From NCBI GenBank assembly GCA_016490735.1, contig JAEMWC010001494.1:77001-141000 (forward strand): a DNA stretch of 64,000 nt, given 5' to 3'. How positions within the stretch are numbered: position 1 is the stretch's first letter; each line of letters starts with the position of its first letter. A program made the translations under genes and the position numbers. Shown piece after piece: positions 19,781-31,375 of the stretch. This DNA comes from Pachyseris speciosa (lineage: Eukaryota > Cnidaria > Anthozoa > Scleractinia > Pachyseridae). The notes beneath the pieces are model-generated. The model searched no databases and was not told the DNA's origin. It saw only the letters and a list, made by a program, of their open reading frames with translations.

Positions 19781-20556
19781 TCATGCAGAAAATTCACGGA
19801 TCATGAGATCCAAAGCCACGTCCGCACCGTTAAGGTCGACGACTTTGCTTCGCCCGTTGGTGACCCGGATCCTCACCGCGTCGATTCGAGATCTGTTGAC
19901 CGGGTGGAATTTGGGGCGGAAAGGCTCTTTCGAGAAAGGGTAGCTGACCTCGAGGTTGGCCGTGGAGAAGGAGAACAGAACGTCACTCGGCACGTCGTTC
20001 GCCCGCCGCATGATCAGGTCGCAGTGGAGGAACACCCAGTCGACGCCACGCGTGATGTTGGGGATCCTGTCCCCTGTGAAGCTCGTAGCGTCTTTCAGGA
20101 CCTTTTTGTCGAAGTCCAGCAGATCAGCGAAATCTCCGGTCGAGAGATCGAGCTCATAACCCGTGGCCACCACGATCACTACCTGGGTGATGGCGTAATC
20201 GAAGTACAGACAGAAGATGTTTTTTTTTCTTTTCCGCATCTGGGTGAACGAACCCAGTGTGCCCCTGTAAAACCGGTGGAGGCCTGTGTAATCGTACATC
20301 CCGTCCGACAGGGTCAAGGTTTGCCAGGCTCCCCTTTCTTCCGCCACTTCACGTTGTTGTTGTTGTTGTTGTAGGCGGCCGCAGCGTTCTACCAGGAGTA
20401 GCTCATGGTGATGAGGTTGTCGAGCGCCGCTTCGTAGTTTCGGGTGCTGTCGAGCAAGATGGGCGGGTTGAACGTGATTTGGATATCATGGGACTTTTGG
20501 GAGGCGCCGTTTCGTTGCAGCTTCGCAACGCTCGAGTCGAGCAGCAGGTGAAACAT
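19781..20556 (-). pseudogene. Structural (penton- or hexon-associated-like) protein, one stop and one frameshift
   Basis: ATG at 20556 begins MFHLLLDSSVAKLQRNGASQ. The frame reads FNPPILLDSTRNYEAALDNL up to TAG 20389-20391, crosses a poly-Asn (AAC)n tract (20353-20373), and after a shift continues as a long conserved part: LDLSTGDFADLLDFDKKVL, RIPNITRGVDWVFLHCDLIM, LEVSYPFSKEPFRPKFHPVN and VVDLNGADVALDLMI. The ILLDSxxNYExAL / YDYxxIxxxI / LNGxDVALxLxL layout is that of a second structural protein found in cnidarian Polinton-like elements. The exact virion role (penton versus fibre base) is inference. It lies directly upstream of the core gene. Confidence 0.65.
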
Positions 20557-20758
20557 TTCAGCTCCGTATGTAATCGTTGAAAATCTTGCGGCTCTGAAAT
20601 TTGTTGATAACTCCAGGCTGGAGGAGCTTTTCAACCAAAGAAGAAACCTCTTTGCGGAGTTTCTACGAAGTGTTGCCGGCTTTCAACGAACCAACGCCCA
20701 CATACAGCCGTTGGATCAGGACCTCAGCGGCCTCACCGAAGCCGATCCCCTCCGTTTC

Positions 20759-21474
20759 CTAGTCCTCCTCGTCTTCTTCCAGCCCTTCAATCGTGGGCCG
20801 CCGTTCCAAAATGGCCTGTTCCCAATCTGGGGACGGTCGGGCTCTTGTTTCTGGTGCGGGAGTCCGTTTCAACCCCCTTTCTCCCTCTTGCAGCTGCTGG
20901 GGTGAAAACCCCCTTCTTTGGGTTTGAACCCCATCAACGAAACTTTTGAGATCGCTAACGGTGTAACCATAGAAACCGGAGTCTTTCTTTTTCTCTCTGT
21001 AGTTGTGGTCATCCTCATACAGTGTGATCAGTCGTTTCGCCGCGAGCAAGGCATCCGATTCGTTGGAGCCGCTGAGAAAGCTTGTTTCCACCGGCTAACT
21101 CCATGTCGGTCGTGCGGGGCCCTCTTCTTCCGCCAACGGCGGGGGCGGAGCAGGAAACTCTTCTTCCTCTTCCTCCTCTTCAGGGGATGGAGATGGAGGA
21201 GGGTTTCAGCCTCTGGCCTGAAATCGTCCCAACCGAACGGGTTGATTCGGTCGAGCACGCCCATCTCGTAGTCGGGGCCTGCCGCCTCTTCCACTGGCGG
21301 CTGATTCAAACCTTTGTCCAACCTCGTCGTCACTGGACGGAAAAGTTTTTCGGCCTCGACCTGGCCAAACGCCTTCGCGATTTTGTTTGTTTAGTATTTC
21401 CGGCGGATTTCTTGCTCCTGTCTCTCGACTTCCGTATTGGCCTCTGCCTTTTGCCATCATTTCTTCAGAGACAT
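20759..21474 (-). pseudogene. Acidic/Pro-rich structural protein of the Polinton-like element
   Basis: ATG at 21474 (MSLKK) is followed by an early stop; a second stop lies about 30 codons in. The frame then reads KAFGQVEAEKLFRPVTTRLD and DYEMGVLDRINPFGWDDFRP. A frameshift within a low-complexity Glu/Pro/Ser region follows, and the rest (20759-21091) reads GSNESDALLAAKRLITLYED, YTVSDLKSFVDGV and SPDWEQAILERR, ending in acidic GLEEDEED. I have no named function. The RxNPFG and LAAKRLI..YED segments look conserved rather than random, and it is the first gene of the minus-strand structural cluster, divergent from the ATPase. Confidence 0.55.
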
Positions 21475-21493
21475 GGTGGGCTTTTGCTGTATG

Positions 21494-21500
21494 TATATAA
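21494..21500 (+). promoter_or_regulatory. TATA-like box in the 87-bp divergent intergenic region
   Basis: TATATAA lies 62 bp before the ATPase ATG (21562), within the short gap that separates it from the minus-strand structural cluster (start 21474). The position suits a bidirectional promoter. No experimental evidence. Confidence 0.4.
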
Positions 21501-21561
21501 GGGAAAAAAATTGCAAATTCCGAACGCAGCCACAAACGGTTTCCGGCAGGGTCATCCGGCC

Positions 21562-22125
21562 ATGCCCGCCAACGTTTTCCGGATGCTGATCTGCGGGCCG
21601 AGCAATTCAGACAAGACGAACATCCTGCTTCACATGCTCTACGAGCTGTTGGAGTTCGACAAAGTCTTTCTCTTTTCGGAAAACCTCCACTAGCACAAGT
21701 ATCAAGCGCTCTTGTGGGACTTCGACGAAAACATCGACCCCGAGGTGGGGTACGAGGTCATCGAGGCGCCCGGCGACGAAATCGTTCCTCTCGAAGAGCT
21801 GCCTCCCGACAACCAAAAAATCACCTTGTTCGACGACTTGCGAAAAAGACCAAAACGACATCATCAACTACTTCATTAACGGCCGGCACAGAAACTGCAG
21901 CGTCATTTGTCTCACCCAGACCTATTACAAAGTCCCCAAAAACATCCGGGACAACTGCAGTCATTTCTGCCTTTTCCGCTTCCTCCACAGGGAGAACAAA
22001 CGAATCGCCGACGAGCTGGGGGTTGACCACAGCCTGCTGGACCGCGCCCCGACAAAAAGTTTTCCTTCTTTTACTTCGACAAACCACAAAAACTGATGGA
22101 GAAAAATGTCGACGAAACAATATAA
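21562..22125 (+). pseudogene. FtsK/HerA-type DNA-packaging ATPase (A32-like), broken
   Basis: ATG at 21562. Residues 9-24 are the Walker A region, [16 protein letters not shown], in which the usual Gly before Lys is Asp. In-frame TAG at 21691-21693. After it come [20 protein letters not shown] and the Walker B-like KITLFDD. A short deletion near 21835 shifts the frame, which then continues [20 protein letters not shown] (with the Gln of sensor type) and [13 protein letters not shown] second shift near 22050 restores the frame to a TAA that overlaps the next ATG by one base (TAATG). Such ATPases pump DNA into capsids of Polinton-like viruses and NCLDVs. About 188 codons if unbroken, the usual length. 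Confidence 0.85.
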
Positions 22126-23040
22126 TGGGGTGGTTTTCCAAACGACCCAGGTTTTTCAGAAGGCCCGGAGCGGCAGCGGCTGGAGCCGCCGGCCCCCCTG
22201 GGCTACGGGGTTTGCGTGGTGCGAAGGGGAATACCTGGCCACGAGGCCCTCAGGGGCCGCAGGGGCCACAAGGCCCTCGCGGAGAAGAAGGCCCGCCAGG
22301 CCCAACGGGCCCGCAAGGGCCGAAAGGCGACCGTGGGAATGTGGGGGCCAAAGGGGACAAAGGTGACAAAGGCGCCAGAGGCGCCAAAGGCGATACCGGC
22401 CCCCGCGGGCCAGAGGGACCATGTGGCGTTCAAGGGGTCAGAGGACCGCAAGGAGCACAAGGCCCGCAAGGCCCTCAGGGACCAACGGGCTCAGCGCCAG
22501 GAGCTTTTCTGAAACTCGACGGGAGCACACCAATGACCGGCAACATGAACATGGAGGAGAATCTCATCACCAACATGGGTTACGCCAAAGACATTTACGA
22601 CGCTGTGAACAAAAGCCTTCTTGATTGGGAAATTGCGTAGTGTTTGAAAGTTGACGGAGACAAGCCCGCGTGGGATGATTTGAATATGGATGGAAATGCC
22701 ATCATCAATTTGAAGACGCCGATTCCAGCAAGCCTGCTAGCAACGCCGTCAACAAAAAATATGTGGAGGAGGGTTTGCAAACCAAAATTGACGCGGTTGC
22801 GCAACAAGAACATGAACAACAACGCGGTCGTGAATGTTGCTCCGCCGGAAAGCGCGGAGCACGCGGCAACCAAACACTAGGTCGATGAGTATTTCCTACG
22901 AAGAGACGGAACAGAGCCAATGTACGGAGCCCTGAACATGGGGACCCACAAAATCATCGCTTTCAAAAAACATGGCCGCGGAAACGGACGCGGCAACGAA
23001 GGATTATGTGGATCATTCGCACCTTTCCCTGTCGGGCGGG
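22125..23040 (+). pseudogene. Collagen-like fibre protein with tail-fibre-type C-terminal repeats
   Basis: ATG at 22125 overlaps the ATPase stop by one base (TAATG). A short basic N-terminus ([15 protein letters not shown]) leads into about 100 residues of mostly Gly-X-Y collagen repeat ([20 protein letters not shown]). A phage/viral fibre-like unit follows, [20 protein letters not shown], with AVNK at its end. TAG at 22638-22640 is in frame. A second unit (DGDKPAWDDLNMDGNAIINL) and a third (GALNMGTHKI) follow after further frameshifts. The coding ends where LINE sequence starts at about 23041. Collagen-like fibres occur in several large DNA viruses and Polinton-like elements. Adhesion to host cells is inferred only. 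Confidence 0.75.
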
Positions 23041-23110
23041 CAAAAAAAAAACATTTCTTTAAAATAATTTTTATTGAATCACAAATGAATCAAATGAAAT
23101 CATTACAATT

Positions 23111-23141
<31 letters not shown>

Positions 23142-24062
23142 GTAATTAAAAATTAGAATAATAGTAAATACTATGAATAATTACAACAGGTAATTACAAC
23201 ACTAATACACATACAGACAATAAATGAAAAATGCAAAAATGCGATGCTGCTCAGTAAGTAAAAATTAAGAGAAATGTCTTCTTTACATAGACCTATCAAG
23301 TTATCTATTGCGTAAGTACATTGATTAACTTTTGCCACTTTTGGAAATGATTAACAAGTTTATTTTTCTCTCTGGCAATATGGAGCTCGATATTATATAC
23401 ACGCCTTGTTCTGGCGATGAAACCTCCAAGCGTAGGTAGGCCTTTCTTACATCTCCTACAGTAGATGTAATAATTTCCCAATAAAAATACATGACTAATT
23501 AAAAGAAAATCATTTGCAATATCAAATTTTCCAAAGATTAAGTCCGACTCATTAATTGTTTCAACATACAAGTCATTATCTCTGAGCCAGCAGAAGACGT
23601 GTTTTCAAAAATCAGAGGATATTCTGCAGGAGAAAAGTAAATGCTCGACAGATTCCGCTACTTCTTGACAGAAAGTACAGCTTGGGGATTCAACGAGACC
23701 AATACGATTAAGTTTCTCGTTCGTAAAGACGATACAGTTTAGAATTTTGTATTGAAATTCCCTAGTGTTGGATTCTAAAGTGGTTTGAAAGGCTAAAGAA
23801 TAAACCTTCTTCCAATTAATTGCTGTATTTGAATACTTGCTTTTTAGTTTCTGTTTAGCAGTGGGTGGGATCTGTTTCTGCCGCAGAAAGAGTTGGTAAA
23901 TCTGTTTAGGAGTGGTACCGAGAATTGGAACCAAATTACCACTTTCCATCCTAATAGTTGGATGTCTGGAAGGGGGTCAATCACTTTTACCTCGAAAGAA
24001 GCTTTGAGAAGGGAACGCCATTCTGCAGGGCCAATAGAAGAGATAATACCATACAAGAAAGA
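23041..24062 (-). mobile_element. Older LINE (3' portion), interrupted by LINE b
   Basis: The minus strand reads the C-terminal region of an L1/Tx1-like ORF2: GPAEWRSLLKASFEVKVIDP, then NWKKVYSLAFQTTLESNTRE and a zinc knuckle (CTFCQEVAESVEHLLFSC), with a frameshift near 23600 and a tail to about 23290. AATAAA (minus strand) lies near 23080. The 5' continuation is at 29314-31375, on the other side of the inserted LINE b. It truncates the collagen-like fibre gene on its left. Confidence 0.75.
23112..23141. repeat. (AAT)n microsatellite
   Basis: Ten uninterrupted AAT units in the 3' region of the older LINE. Confidence 0.95.
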
Positions 24063-24489
24063 TTTTTTTTTATATTTTCAATTTTTTATTTCATGTTCAA
24101 AATTTCTTACACATACTCACTATAAATACTTACGGATACATACACATATGATGCACGGGGGACCTTTTTACAGATATTGCACATATTCTTATTTATATTA
24201 TGACAACAAAGAGCACAGTGCGAAATTGTAATTACATTAATTTTCAATATAATTGCCCCATTTTCTAAGGTGGGTGGGCAGTTTATTGATAGATTTGGCA
24301 ACCATCGTTTCAAGTTGGTAAATCATCTTAATCTTAGTGTTTAATATTGTAATGGATGGTTTGGCCTTATTACATCTGCAAGAATAAATATATTTTTTGC
24401 AATCAACAAAACATGGCTCACAAATAAATCTTCTTTACACTCCATTATACCAAAAATTATGTCCTTATTAGAAAGAGGTCCAATTTCAA

Positions 24490-27400
24490 TGTCCTGGTTG
24501 GCCATCCATTTTATAACTTCTGCCCAGAATTCCTTGGTGTAAGGGCACGTTACAAAGATATGCTCGAGAGATTCGTCTGCTTCTCCGCAAAAAGAGCAAG
24601 CTGGGATGAAATTTTACCAATTTTGCTAAGGAGGACGTTCGTGGCGAGACATCTGTGGAGAAGTTTATATTGAAATTCGCGCGATTTTGTGTCCAAGGCA
24701 ACACGATGTGGCAAACTGTAGATTTTTTTCCAATCTAATTCATCAGATACAAATTGAGCATTGTATTTGAGTTGAGCTGTAGGTGGAGTAATGTTTCTAT
24801 TTCGAATTTCCTTATAAATGATCCTCGATACAGCTTTGCTAAGTAAGACATTTTGACCATTTCAATATAACTGACTCTGATTTTGGAAGTTAAAGGGCTC
24901 AATAACAGAAGGATTACACGTTTTTAAGAATTTACGCCATTCAATTGGAAGAGCTTCAATTACACATGTAAGTTTGAATGCGTCTAACGGGGAGATATTC
25001 AATTCTCGTAGCTTGTATTTCGTAATAAGCTTATTATCTTCAGAAATCAGGTCCCCTATTCTAAGAATACCTATATTTGCTAAACTATTGTTATATACAG
25101 ACTTACCATCAATACAAATAGCTTTATTATTCCATAAAATTATTTTAGAAAGATCCGTGTCTGTGGAGTTTTTGCGCTACCTTTGTTTGCTACAGAGCAC
25201 TCTGCGAAGTATTTGAGGCATTCTTCATAAAACGTTGGAAGCTTGATGGGTAAGGTTTTTACATCAAAGTCACAACATAAGATAAATTTACCGCCAACGG
25301 GTTTTAAATAGTACAGAAGTATAGTTTTCCATTGCTGGGTTGCTCACTTGCGAGTCGTTTGCACCAAAGTATTCTCTGAGTTTTAATAATGGAGTCTAGG
25401 TGTGGAGCTTTAAGTCCGCCATCTTCGATATCGCTAATAAGCGCTAGACGCTTGATTTTGTCTTTTCCCTTCCAAATGAAATCAAAGATAATTTTATTGG
25501 CCTCGTTCACAAAATGTTTATCTAAGCAGATCATGCTTGCACGATATAAGAATATTGGGATGATGAATGTCTTAACAATTTGAATTCTGCCGATAAGAGT
25601 GAGGTCTCTCCACCTCCATATCCTTAAATTATCTTAATAGAATTAATCAATTCGTCAAAGTTCAACTTTTGTTTGATGCGATAGTCATATGAGAAATACA
25701 TCCCTAGAATTTTAACATGTGTTTTTATTTTTATGCTTTTAAAAAGGTTGTGATTGAGTGATGAGTGGGCGCAATCTCCAAGTAACATAATTTCTGACTT
25801 CTCATGATTTATCTTAAGACCCGAACCCTGTCCAAAACTTTCTAAAAGCTCGAAGAACTTCAATAAAGAATAATCGTTTAACACAAAGGCGGTCAAATCA
25901 TCAGCGAAAAGTTCCAATTTAATTTCTCCTCCATCCACCAAAATACCCTGAACATTTTTGTTGCTACGTATACTAATAGTCAAAATTTCCAAGACAATGA
26001 TGAACAGATAGGAGGATAGCGGATCTCCCTGCCTTACCCACCGCTGAACTTCAAATGGGGCAGTAGAAAAACCGTTATTAAAAACACAGCTTGATATATT
26101 GTTGTAAAATGTGTGAATCCATTGTATAAACGAAGGTCCAAAATGAAAAGCAGACAGAGCTGGAAACAGGAAATCTCTACTTACAGAGTCAAAAGCTTTC
26201 TTGAAATCAATAGAGATCAGTCTTCCTTCTACTTGATATTTTTTTCGTGTAATCCAAAATATCCTCGATAGATCTTACAGCGTCACCAATAGTTCTATCT
26301 TTGACATATGCACATTGATTATGATGGATAATGTTGGGAAGTACAGCCTCAAGTCTTTTAGCAATGGCTTTTGAGCCAATTTTTACATCAACATTAATAA
26401 GCGATATTGGTGTCCAGTTAGCTATATCCCTCCTATCTTTATCTTTTTTTCAATGAGTGTGATGATAGCTCGCTTCTGCGAGTTCGACAATTCTCCATGG
26501 TCATAAGAGTAATTTAGACTCTCCACCATTAAATTACCTACAATATTCCAAAAAGCCTTATAAAATTCTGCCGTTAAGCCATCGTCTCCTGGCGACTTGT
26601 TATTTTCAAATAATTGAAGACTCTTAAGGCATTCCTCAGTCGTTAATTTGCCTTCGCAAGTTTAGCGTCGACTTCAGCAAGTCTTGGTATTTCTGGGTTT
26701 TCTAGATAAAAGTTTAGCACATTCTCAGAGGGTGTTAGAGAGTCAGTCTTATACAGGTCTGAGTAAAACTTTTCAATCTCTTGCAATATTTTTTTAGGAT
26801 CAGTAATTAAATTACCGTCCTCATTGAACACCTTGCACACAGAGCTTTTAGCTTTTTTGTGGGACTCTAAATTTAGGAAATACTTATTCCTCTTTTCTCC
26901 CTTTTCGTACCAAGTTGCTTTAGATCGAACAACTGCGCCTTGAGCTAAATTTTCATAGCTATTGTTATACTCTAATTTTAAGATTTCTAATCGTTCAAGG
27001 TTTTCTGGGGAGGGACATCTCTCACAGTTTTCCTCACAAGTCTTCATAGAGGCCTCAATGTCAGTAATCTTTTCCCTTCTTTTGCGAGCCCTTTCTTTGC
27101 CAAACTTAATCGAGAACTGGCGTATTCTGTATTTAATTAAATCCCATAATATTCTTTTATCGGTAACTTCCTTAAACTCGTCTAACCAGGTTGGCATGGT
27201 TTCATTTAAGAGTGTGACAAAATGGGCATCTTCTGCTAAGCTGGCGTTGAATTTCCAAAACGAAGGACTATGCTTCTGCCTGTCTATGTTATTAAAATGG
27301 AGAATAATTGCCGAATGGTCGGAATTGATCGACGAGATAATGTCAGTCTTTTCGATATCCTCTTGACAGACATCACTTATTAGCCAATAATCTAGTCTTC

Positions 27401-27998
27401 TCTGAATTAATGGCTTTTTTTGCCTCCAAGTGAAACGTTTAGTATTAGGATTCCTTATTCTCCATATATCTACCAAATCGTAGTCTAGACATAAATCTTG
27501 GATATTTTTAACTGAATCTTTTTTAAAAGGGCTGCCACCAGAGCAGTCGAGGTCGGAATCAAGCGCGACGTTTAAGTCTCCTCCTATAACTATCTTTTGT
27601 TCTTTGTCCACGACGAAAATTTCAATAATCTTATTTAGATTGTCAAAAAAGTGACATTGTTCTTGCACCTTATTAGGCGCATAAGTATTTACAAACAAAA
27701 AATTTGAGTCTTGCACATCAGCTTCTATTACGACGTAGCGACCTTGAACATCCACTTCGACAGATTTTAAGTTAAAATCTAAGTCGCTCCTTATTAGAAC
27801 CATTACTCCACAGCTATGATTAGTACCGTGTGAAAAAAAAAGCTTACCTTGCCATTGTGTCCTCCAGGTTTCTTCAACTTCCACGGTGGAATATGTTTCT
27901 TGGAGAAAAACGATGTCATATTTCCGCTCGTTTAACCACATAAAAAGGGCTTTTCTTTTCGTTGCAGAACGAATCCCTCGAACATTTAGCGACAACAA
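24490..27998 (-). pseudogene. LINE b ORF2: AP endonuclease + reverse transcriptase
   Basis: The endonuclease occupies 27998 to about 27200 and is intact: SLNVRGIRSATKRKALFMWL, IVFLQETYS (catalytic Glu), FVNTYAPN, VIGGDLNVALD and INSDHSAI (catalytic His). A linker helix follows to 26643. The reverse transcriptase, about 26640-25600, has several frameshifts but retains the finger/palm motifs: SIDFKKAFDS, QGDPLSSYLF, and LELFADDLTAF with the FADD active site. Continuing towards 25300 and 24490 are VNEANKIIFDFIWKGKDKIK and the degenerate zinc-knuckle part. The domain order, with an N-terminal APE and no C-terminal restriction-like nuclease, fits L1/Tx1-like LINEs. Confidence 0.85.
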
Positions 27999-28441
27999 TT
28001 TGAAATCAGCATATTCCTTTTCGAATGAGAAAATAGTTTATTATTTTACTAGCCATGCAAGATATTATTTGCACTGAAGAAAAAATACTGCGCGTAAATA
28101 AGAATAGATGAAATGACTTGAATTTGTAAAAAGGTCCCTTGTAGTACAAACATACAATGCACTTAACACTAAAACACAGTAGCAAATTATAAAGACTGCG
28201 GATAACTTTATCCGACGTGCAGCCCATGGGATTTGGAACTTTACCTACTCCTAAATTTGAATACGAAATATAAAGTGAAAAAGAAAAACGATCCTATAGC
28301 GTCTATAATTTTTAACTCTACAATAGAGTTTAAGCACGGCATTACATTACATTAGACAGGAATAAAATGTCCATCAATATATAGCTTGTCGGGTTCCTTC
28401 TTGTCAAATGACGCAAATTTTCCTTCTTCTCTTGCCTTTTT

Positions 28442-29209
28442 TTATTTTGGCCAATGCTTCTTGCGTCTTTCCTGAATTTCTCTTGGCAAATCTGAGAATA
28501 CACACACCTCAATATCATCTTTGACTTCGAGTGCTCTCCTGAGTGTACGTTCCCGGTCGGGAAATCTTAAAAATCGCGCGATAATCGGTCTGTTTACGCC
28601 AGTTTTCTTCTTACCAATTCGATGCACGCGCTGAAACTCTATGTCCCTTGCGCCATCGAGTTCTAGCTTCCTCTCTCGAAACTGATAAATAACTTTACTA
28701 GTGTCTTGTTCAGTGCCGGTCGATTCGGGGATGCCCAGGAACCGCAAATTCTCTCTTTTGTTCTATACTTCTTGATAAAGACAGCGATCATTTGACAGCT
28801 TGATCTCTTTCTCGTTCTCACCAATCTTTTCTCGTAACGCCTGTATTTCAGTGTTTAAGTTATTGAGTCCTGCGTCCATGTCATCAGTCGCTTTATTCAA
28901 TAGAGTTGTCTTGCTTTGTAACGTAATTATATCTGCTTGGACGCCGTTCAAAGCTGTTTCTAAGCGTTGCACTTTCTCGAATACCCCATCTAATTTGCCT
29001 TCCACGCTTGTAAGCCTCTCTAGAATTTGTTGAAGTTGCTGAGCAATAATTTCCGTCATGGTTAAAGTGGAGTTCTCGCCATTACCTTCAGCGCTTGATT
29101 CGATGTCTGTGGTGCTTGGTTCGCAGTTTCTCTTACCGTCGGGAGAAACAGTTTCCGAGCCACTGCTATTTCTAGTTTTTCGTTTCGAATTGCTGGACAG
29201 TTCAGCCAT
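28442..29209 (-). pseudogene. LINE b ORF1, single premature stop
   Basis: ATG at 29209 (MAELSSNSKRKTRNSSGSET). A Ser/Thr-rich N-terminus is followed by a long coiled coil (LERLTSVEGKLDGVFEKVQR through EIQALREKIGENEKEIKLSN), then TAG at 28760-28762 with the frame continuing unshifted into LRFLGIPESTG, the RVHRIGKK motif and the C-terminal domain ending RRKKHWPK. The stop is a one-base change in an otherwise intact 255-codon frame, so this LINE is fairly young. ORF1 proteins of this type coat LINE RNA. Confidence 0.85.
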
Positions 29210-29313
29210 GCAATAAAGAAGACGCTAAAAAAGATAAATATATTTCGACATACAAACGAAGCGGAGCGGGCGAAAAACACGTCTTCACTCCTCCATGGTC
29301 GGCCCAGACCCCC

Positions 29314-31375
29314 CAAGAAAGAGTTATTTGCTGATATTAAATCCCCTATCTTAACAATGCCTAAATTTAATATGTCACTTCTGTACATGGATTTTTTTGT
29401 CAGAACAAAGCAACTTGTTATTCCAAATAGTCTCATTAATGATTTCCCGATAACAACTTGGCGTTATCTTTAAAGAAGACCACGCGTCAAGGCACTCCGT
29501 ATAATACACTGGTAAGTTAATTCTCAATTAAGAAGTGTCAATTTTATAATGTAAGACGAAGCGTCCTCCGATTGGTGAGAGAAGCTTGTCAAGAATTATT
29601 TTCCAAGGACTTGAGTAGTCATCCAAAAATTTCTTTAGACATGTTACTCGTTTTGCACTGATCATAGATTCGACGTCCAGCATCTTGAGTCCACCCATTC
29701 CGATGTCAGATATTAATGCATGGCGCTTTACTTTATCTTTCCCATTCCACACAAAGCTATAAAAAATTGAATTCGCCTCTTTAATTAATTCTTTGGAAAT
29801 GGGTATCACAGATGCTCTGAACATTAGCTTTGGAACAGCGAATGTTTTGACTATTTGTATTTTCCCTAAAAGGGAGAGGCGTCTCCATTTCCATAGATTG
29901 ATGGATTTCTTTATGCTTTTTTATGTTTGCCTAAAATTAAGACTGTCTCTTTGTCTTTTGTCATAACCAAACTATATTCCTAAAATTTTGATAAATTCAC
30001 AAAGATTGTGTTTTGGAAAGTCTGCTTCATGCAACATATTATTCCCTAAGGCTATGATTTCTGTTTTTTCGTCATTAACCTTTGAACCAGCGCACTCTCT
30101 AAAAGACTCGAGAATACAAAGCAAAGCGGTATAAGAATTATGATCTTTTAAAATACATGTCATGTCATCTGCAAATAGAGAAAGCTTGATTGTTTCCTCA
30201 CCAATTTGAAGACCCCGTATATTACTATCCTCTCTTATTCTTATAGCTAAGATCTCAAGTGCTAATATAAAGAGGTAAGGGGAAAGTGGGTCGCCCTGTC
30301 TAACTCCTCTACCTAATAGGCCGGAAATAGGCCGGTCATAAAATCATTATTCATTACACAGCTGGATGTGTTTTTATACTGAACACGTATCCACTGAATA
30401 AAAGATGGGCCAAAGTTAGACTTATGCAGGGTCCTAAGCAAAAACTGGAAATTCAGTGTATCAAATGCTTTCTCAAAATCAACTGCGACCAAAATTCCAG
30501 ACCAGCAATTTCGTTTAGTGTAATCTAAGATATCATCGATTGTTCCAACTGCATTAAAAATAGACCAGCCTTTAACGAACGCATTCTGATTGGGGTGTAT
30601 TAATTTTGGCAAAACCTTTTTCTAGACGGTTCGCTCGAACTTTGGAAATAATTTTGGCATCAACATTTATTAACGATATAGGCCTTCAATTCTTGATTAA
30701 CCTTTTGTCCTTACCTTTTTTTTCAATGAGTGTAATTATAGCCTGTTTGAAAGTTCTCCAAACTCGTAAGAAAAGTTTATGCACTCTACTAAAAGTCTTC
30801 CAATCAGAGTCCAAAAGGCCAAATAAAACTCTATTGTTAGTCCATCGTTTCCAGGAGTCTTATGTTTTTTTGAAAGGATTGTAAAACTTTAAGACATTCA
30901 TTATACCCTATCTTCCCTTCACTTAAGGTTCGTAATTCTTCAGTCAAGGTTGGAACCTTTTTCAGATCATCAAACAATGATGATGAATGACCACTATTCT
31001 CTTCGTTGTAAAGATTGGAGTAAAAAGACTCTAATTCACTCATAATTTTTTTAGGGTTAGTTGTAATTGTTCCTTCGCTTGTGGCAATTTTCCGTACACA
31101 ACTTTTTTTTTTTATTTGATTTCTCTAAAATAATTTTTTTTCACCTTTTTCATACCAGTTTGCACGGGAACGAACAATAGCACCCTGAGTGATATAGTCA
31201 TAGAGTTCGTCATATTCCGCCTGTAAACATTCCAGCTCCTCGACGCTTTCTTTAGACGGTTCTCTGTCTCATTTCTCGGAGCAGCTCTGCAATTTTTCTT
31301 CCAACTCACTGATCTTTGCCTTCCTAATCCTAGCTTTTGTTTCACTATACTTAATAGTTGCTTGCCGAATCTTTT
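29314..31375 (-). mobile_element. Older LINE (5' portion), 5'-truncated
   Basis: Continues the element interrupted at 24062. Visible on the minus strand: a helical linker (SETKARIRKAKISELEE-like, 31345-31300), then a reverse transcriptase core (LVAVDFEKAFDTLNFQFLLR, 30530-30480), a degenerate FADD region near 30190, and IFYSFVWNGKDKVKRHALIS (29780). Many stops and shifts. The 5' end at about 31375 falls after the endonuclease, so the copy was already truncated on insertion. No clear target duplication was found. Confidence 0.7.

Larger units (their letters stand above)
24063..29313 (-). mobile_element. LINE b: nearly full-length L1/Tx1-like LINE (5.25 kb)
   Basis: Flanked by the 9-bp duplication CAAGAAAGA at 24054-24062 and 29314-29322. 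On the minus strand it begins with G-rich GGGTCTGGGCC and ends in an A-rich tail. It contains ORF1 (29209-28442) and ORF2 (27998 to about 24490) with AP endonuclease, reverse transcriptase and C-terminal zinc-knuckle regions in the usual order. Both ORFs are broken, so it is not autonomous now. The host site lies inside an older element of the same class. Confidence 0.9.

Noticed and set aside
18634..20374. Plus-strand frames of 210 and 305 codons
   Set aside because: Antisense shadows of the GC-rich capsid-like, core and structural genes on the minus strand.
21714..22124. N-terminal 137 codons of the 308-codon frame that contains the fibre
   Set aside because: This part is an out-of-frame reading of the ATPase gene; the fibre starts at ATG 22125.
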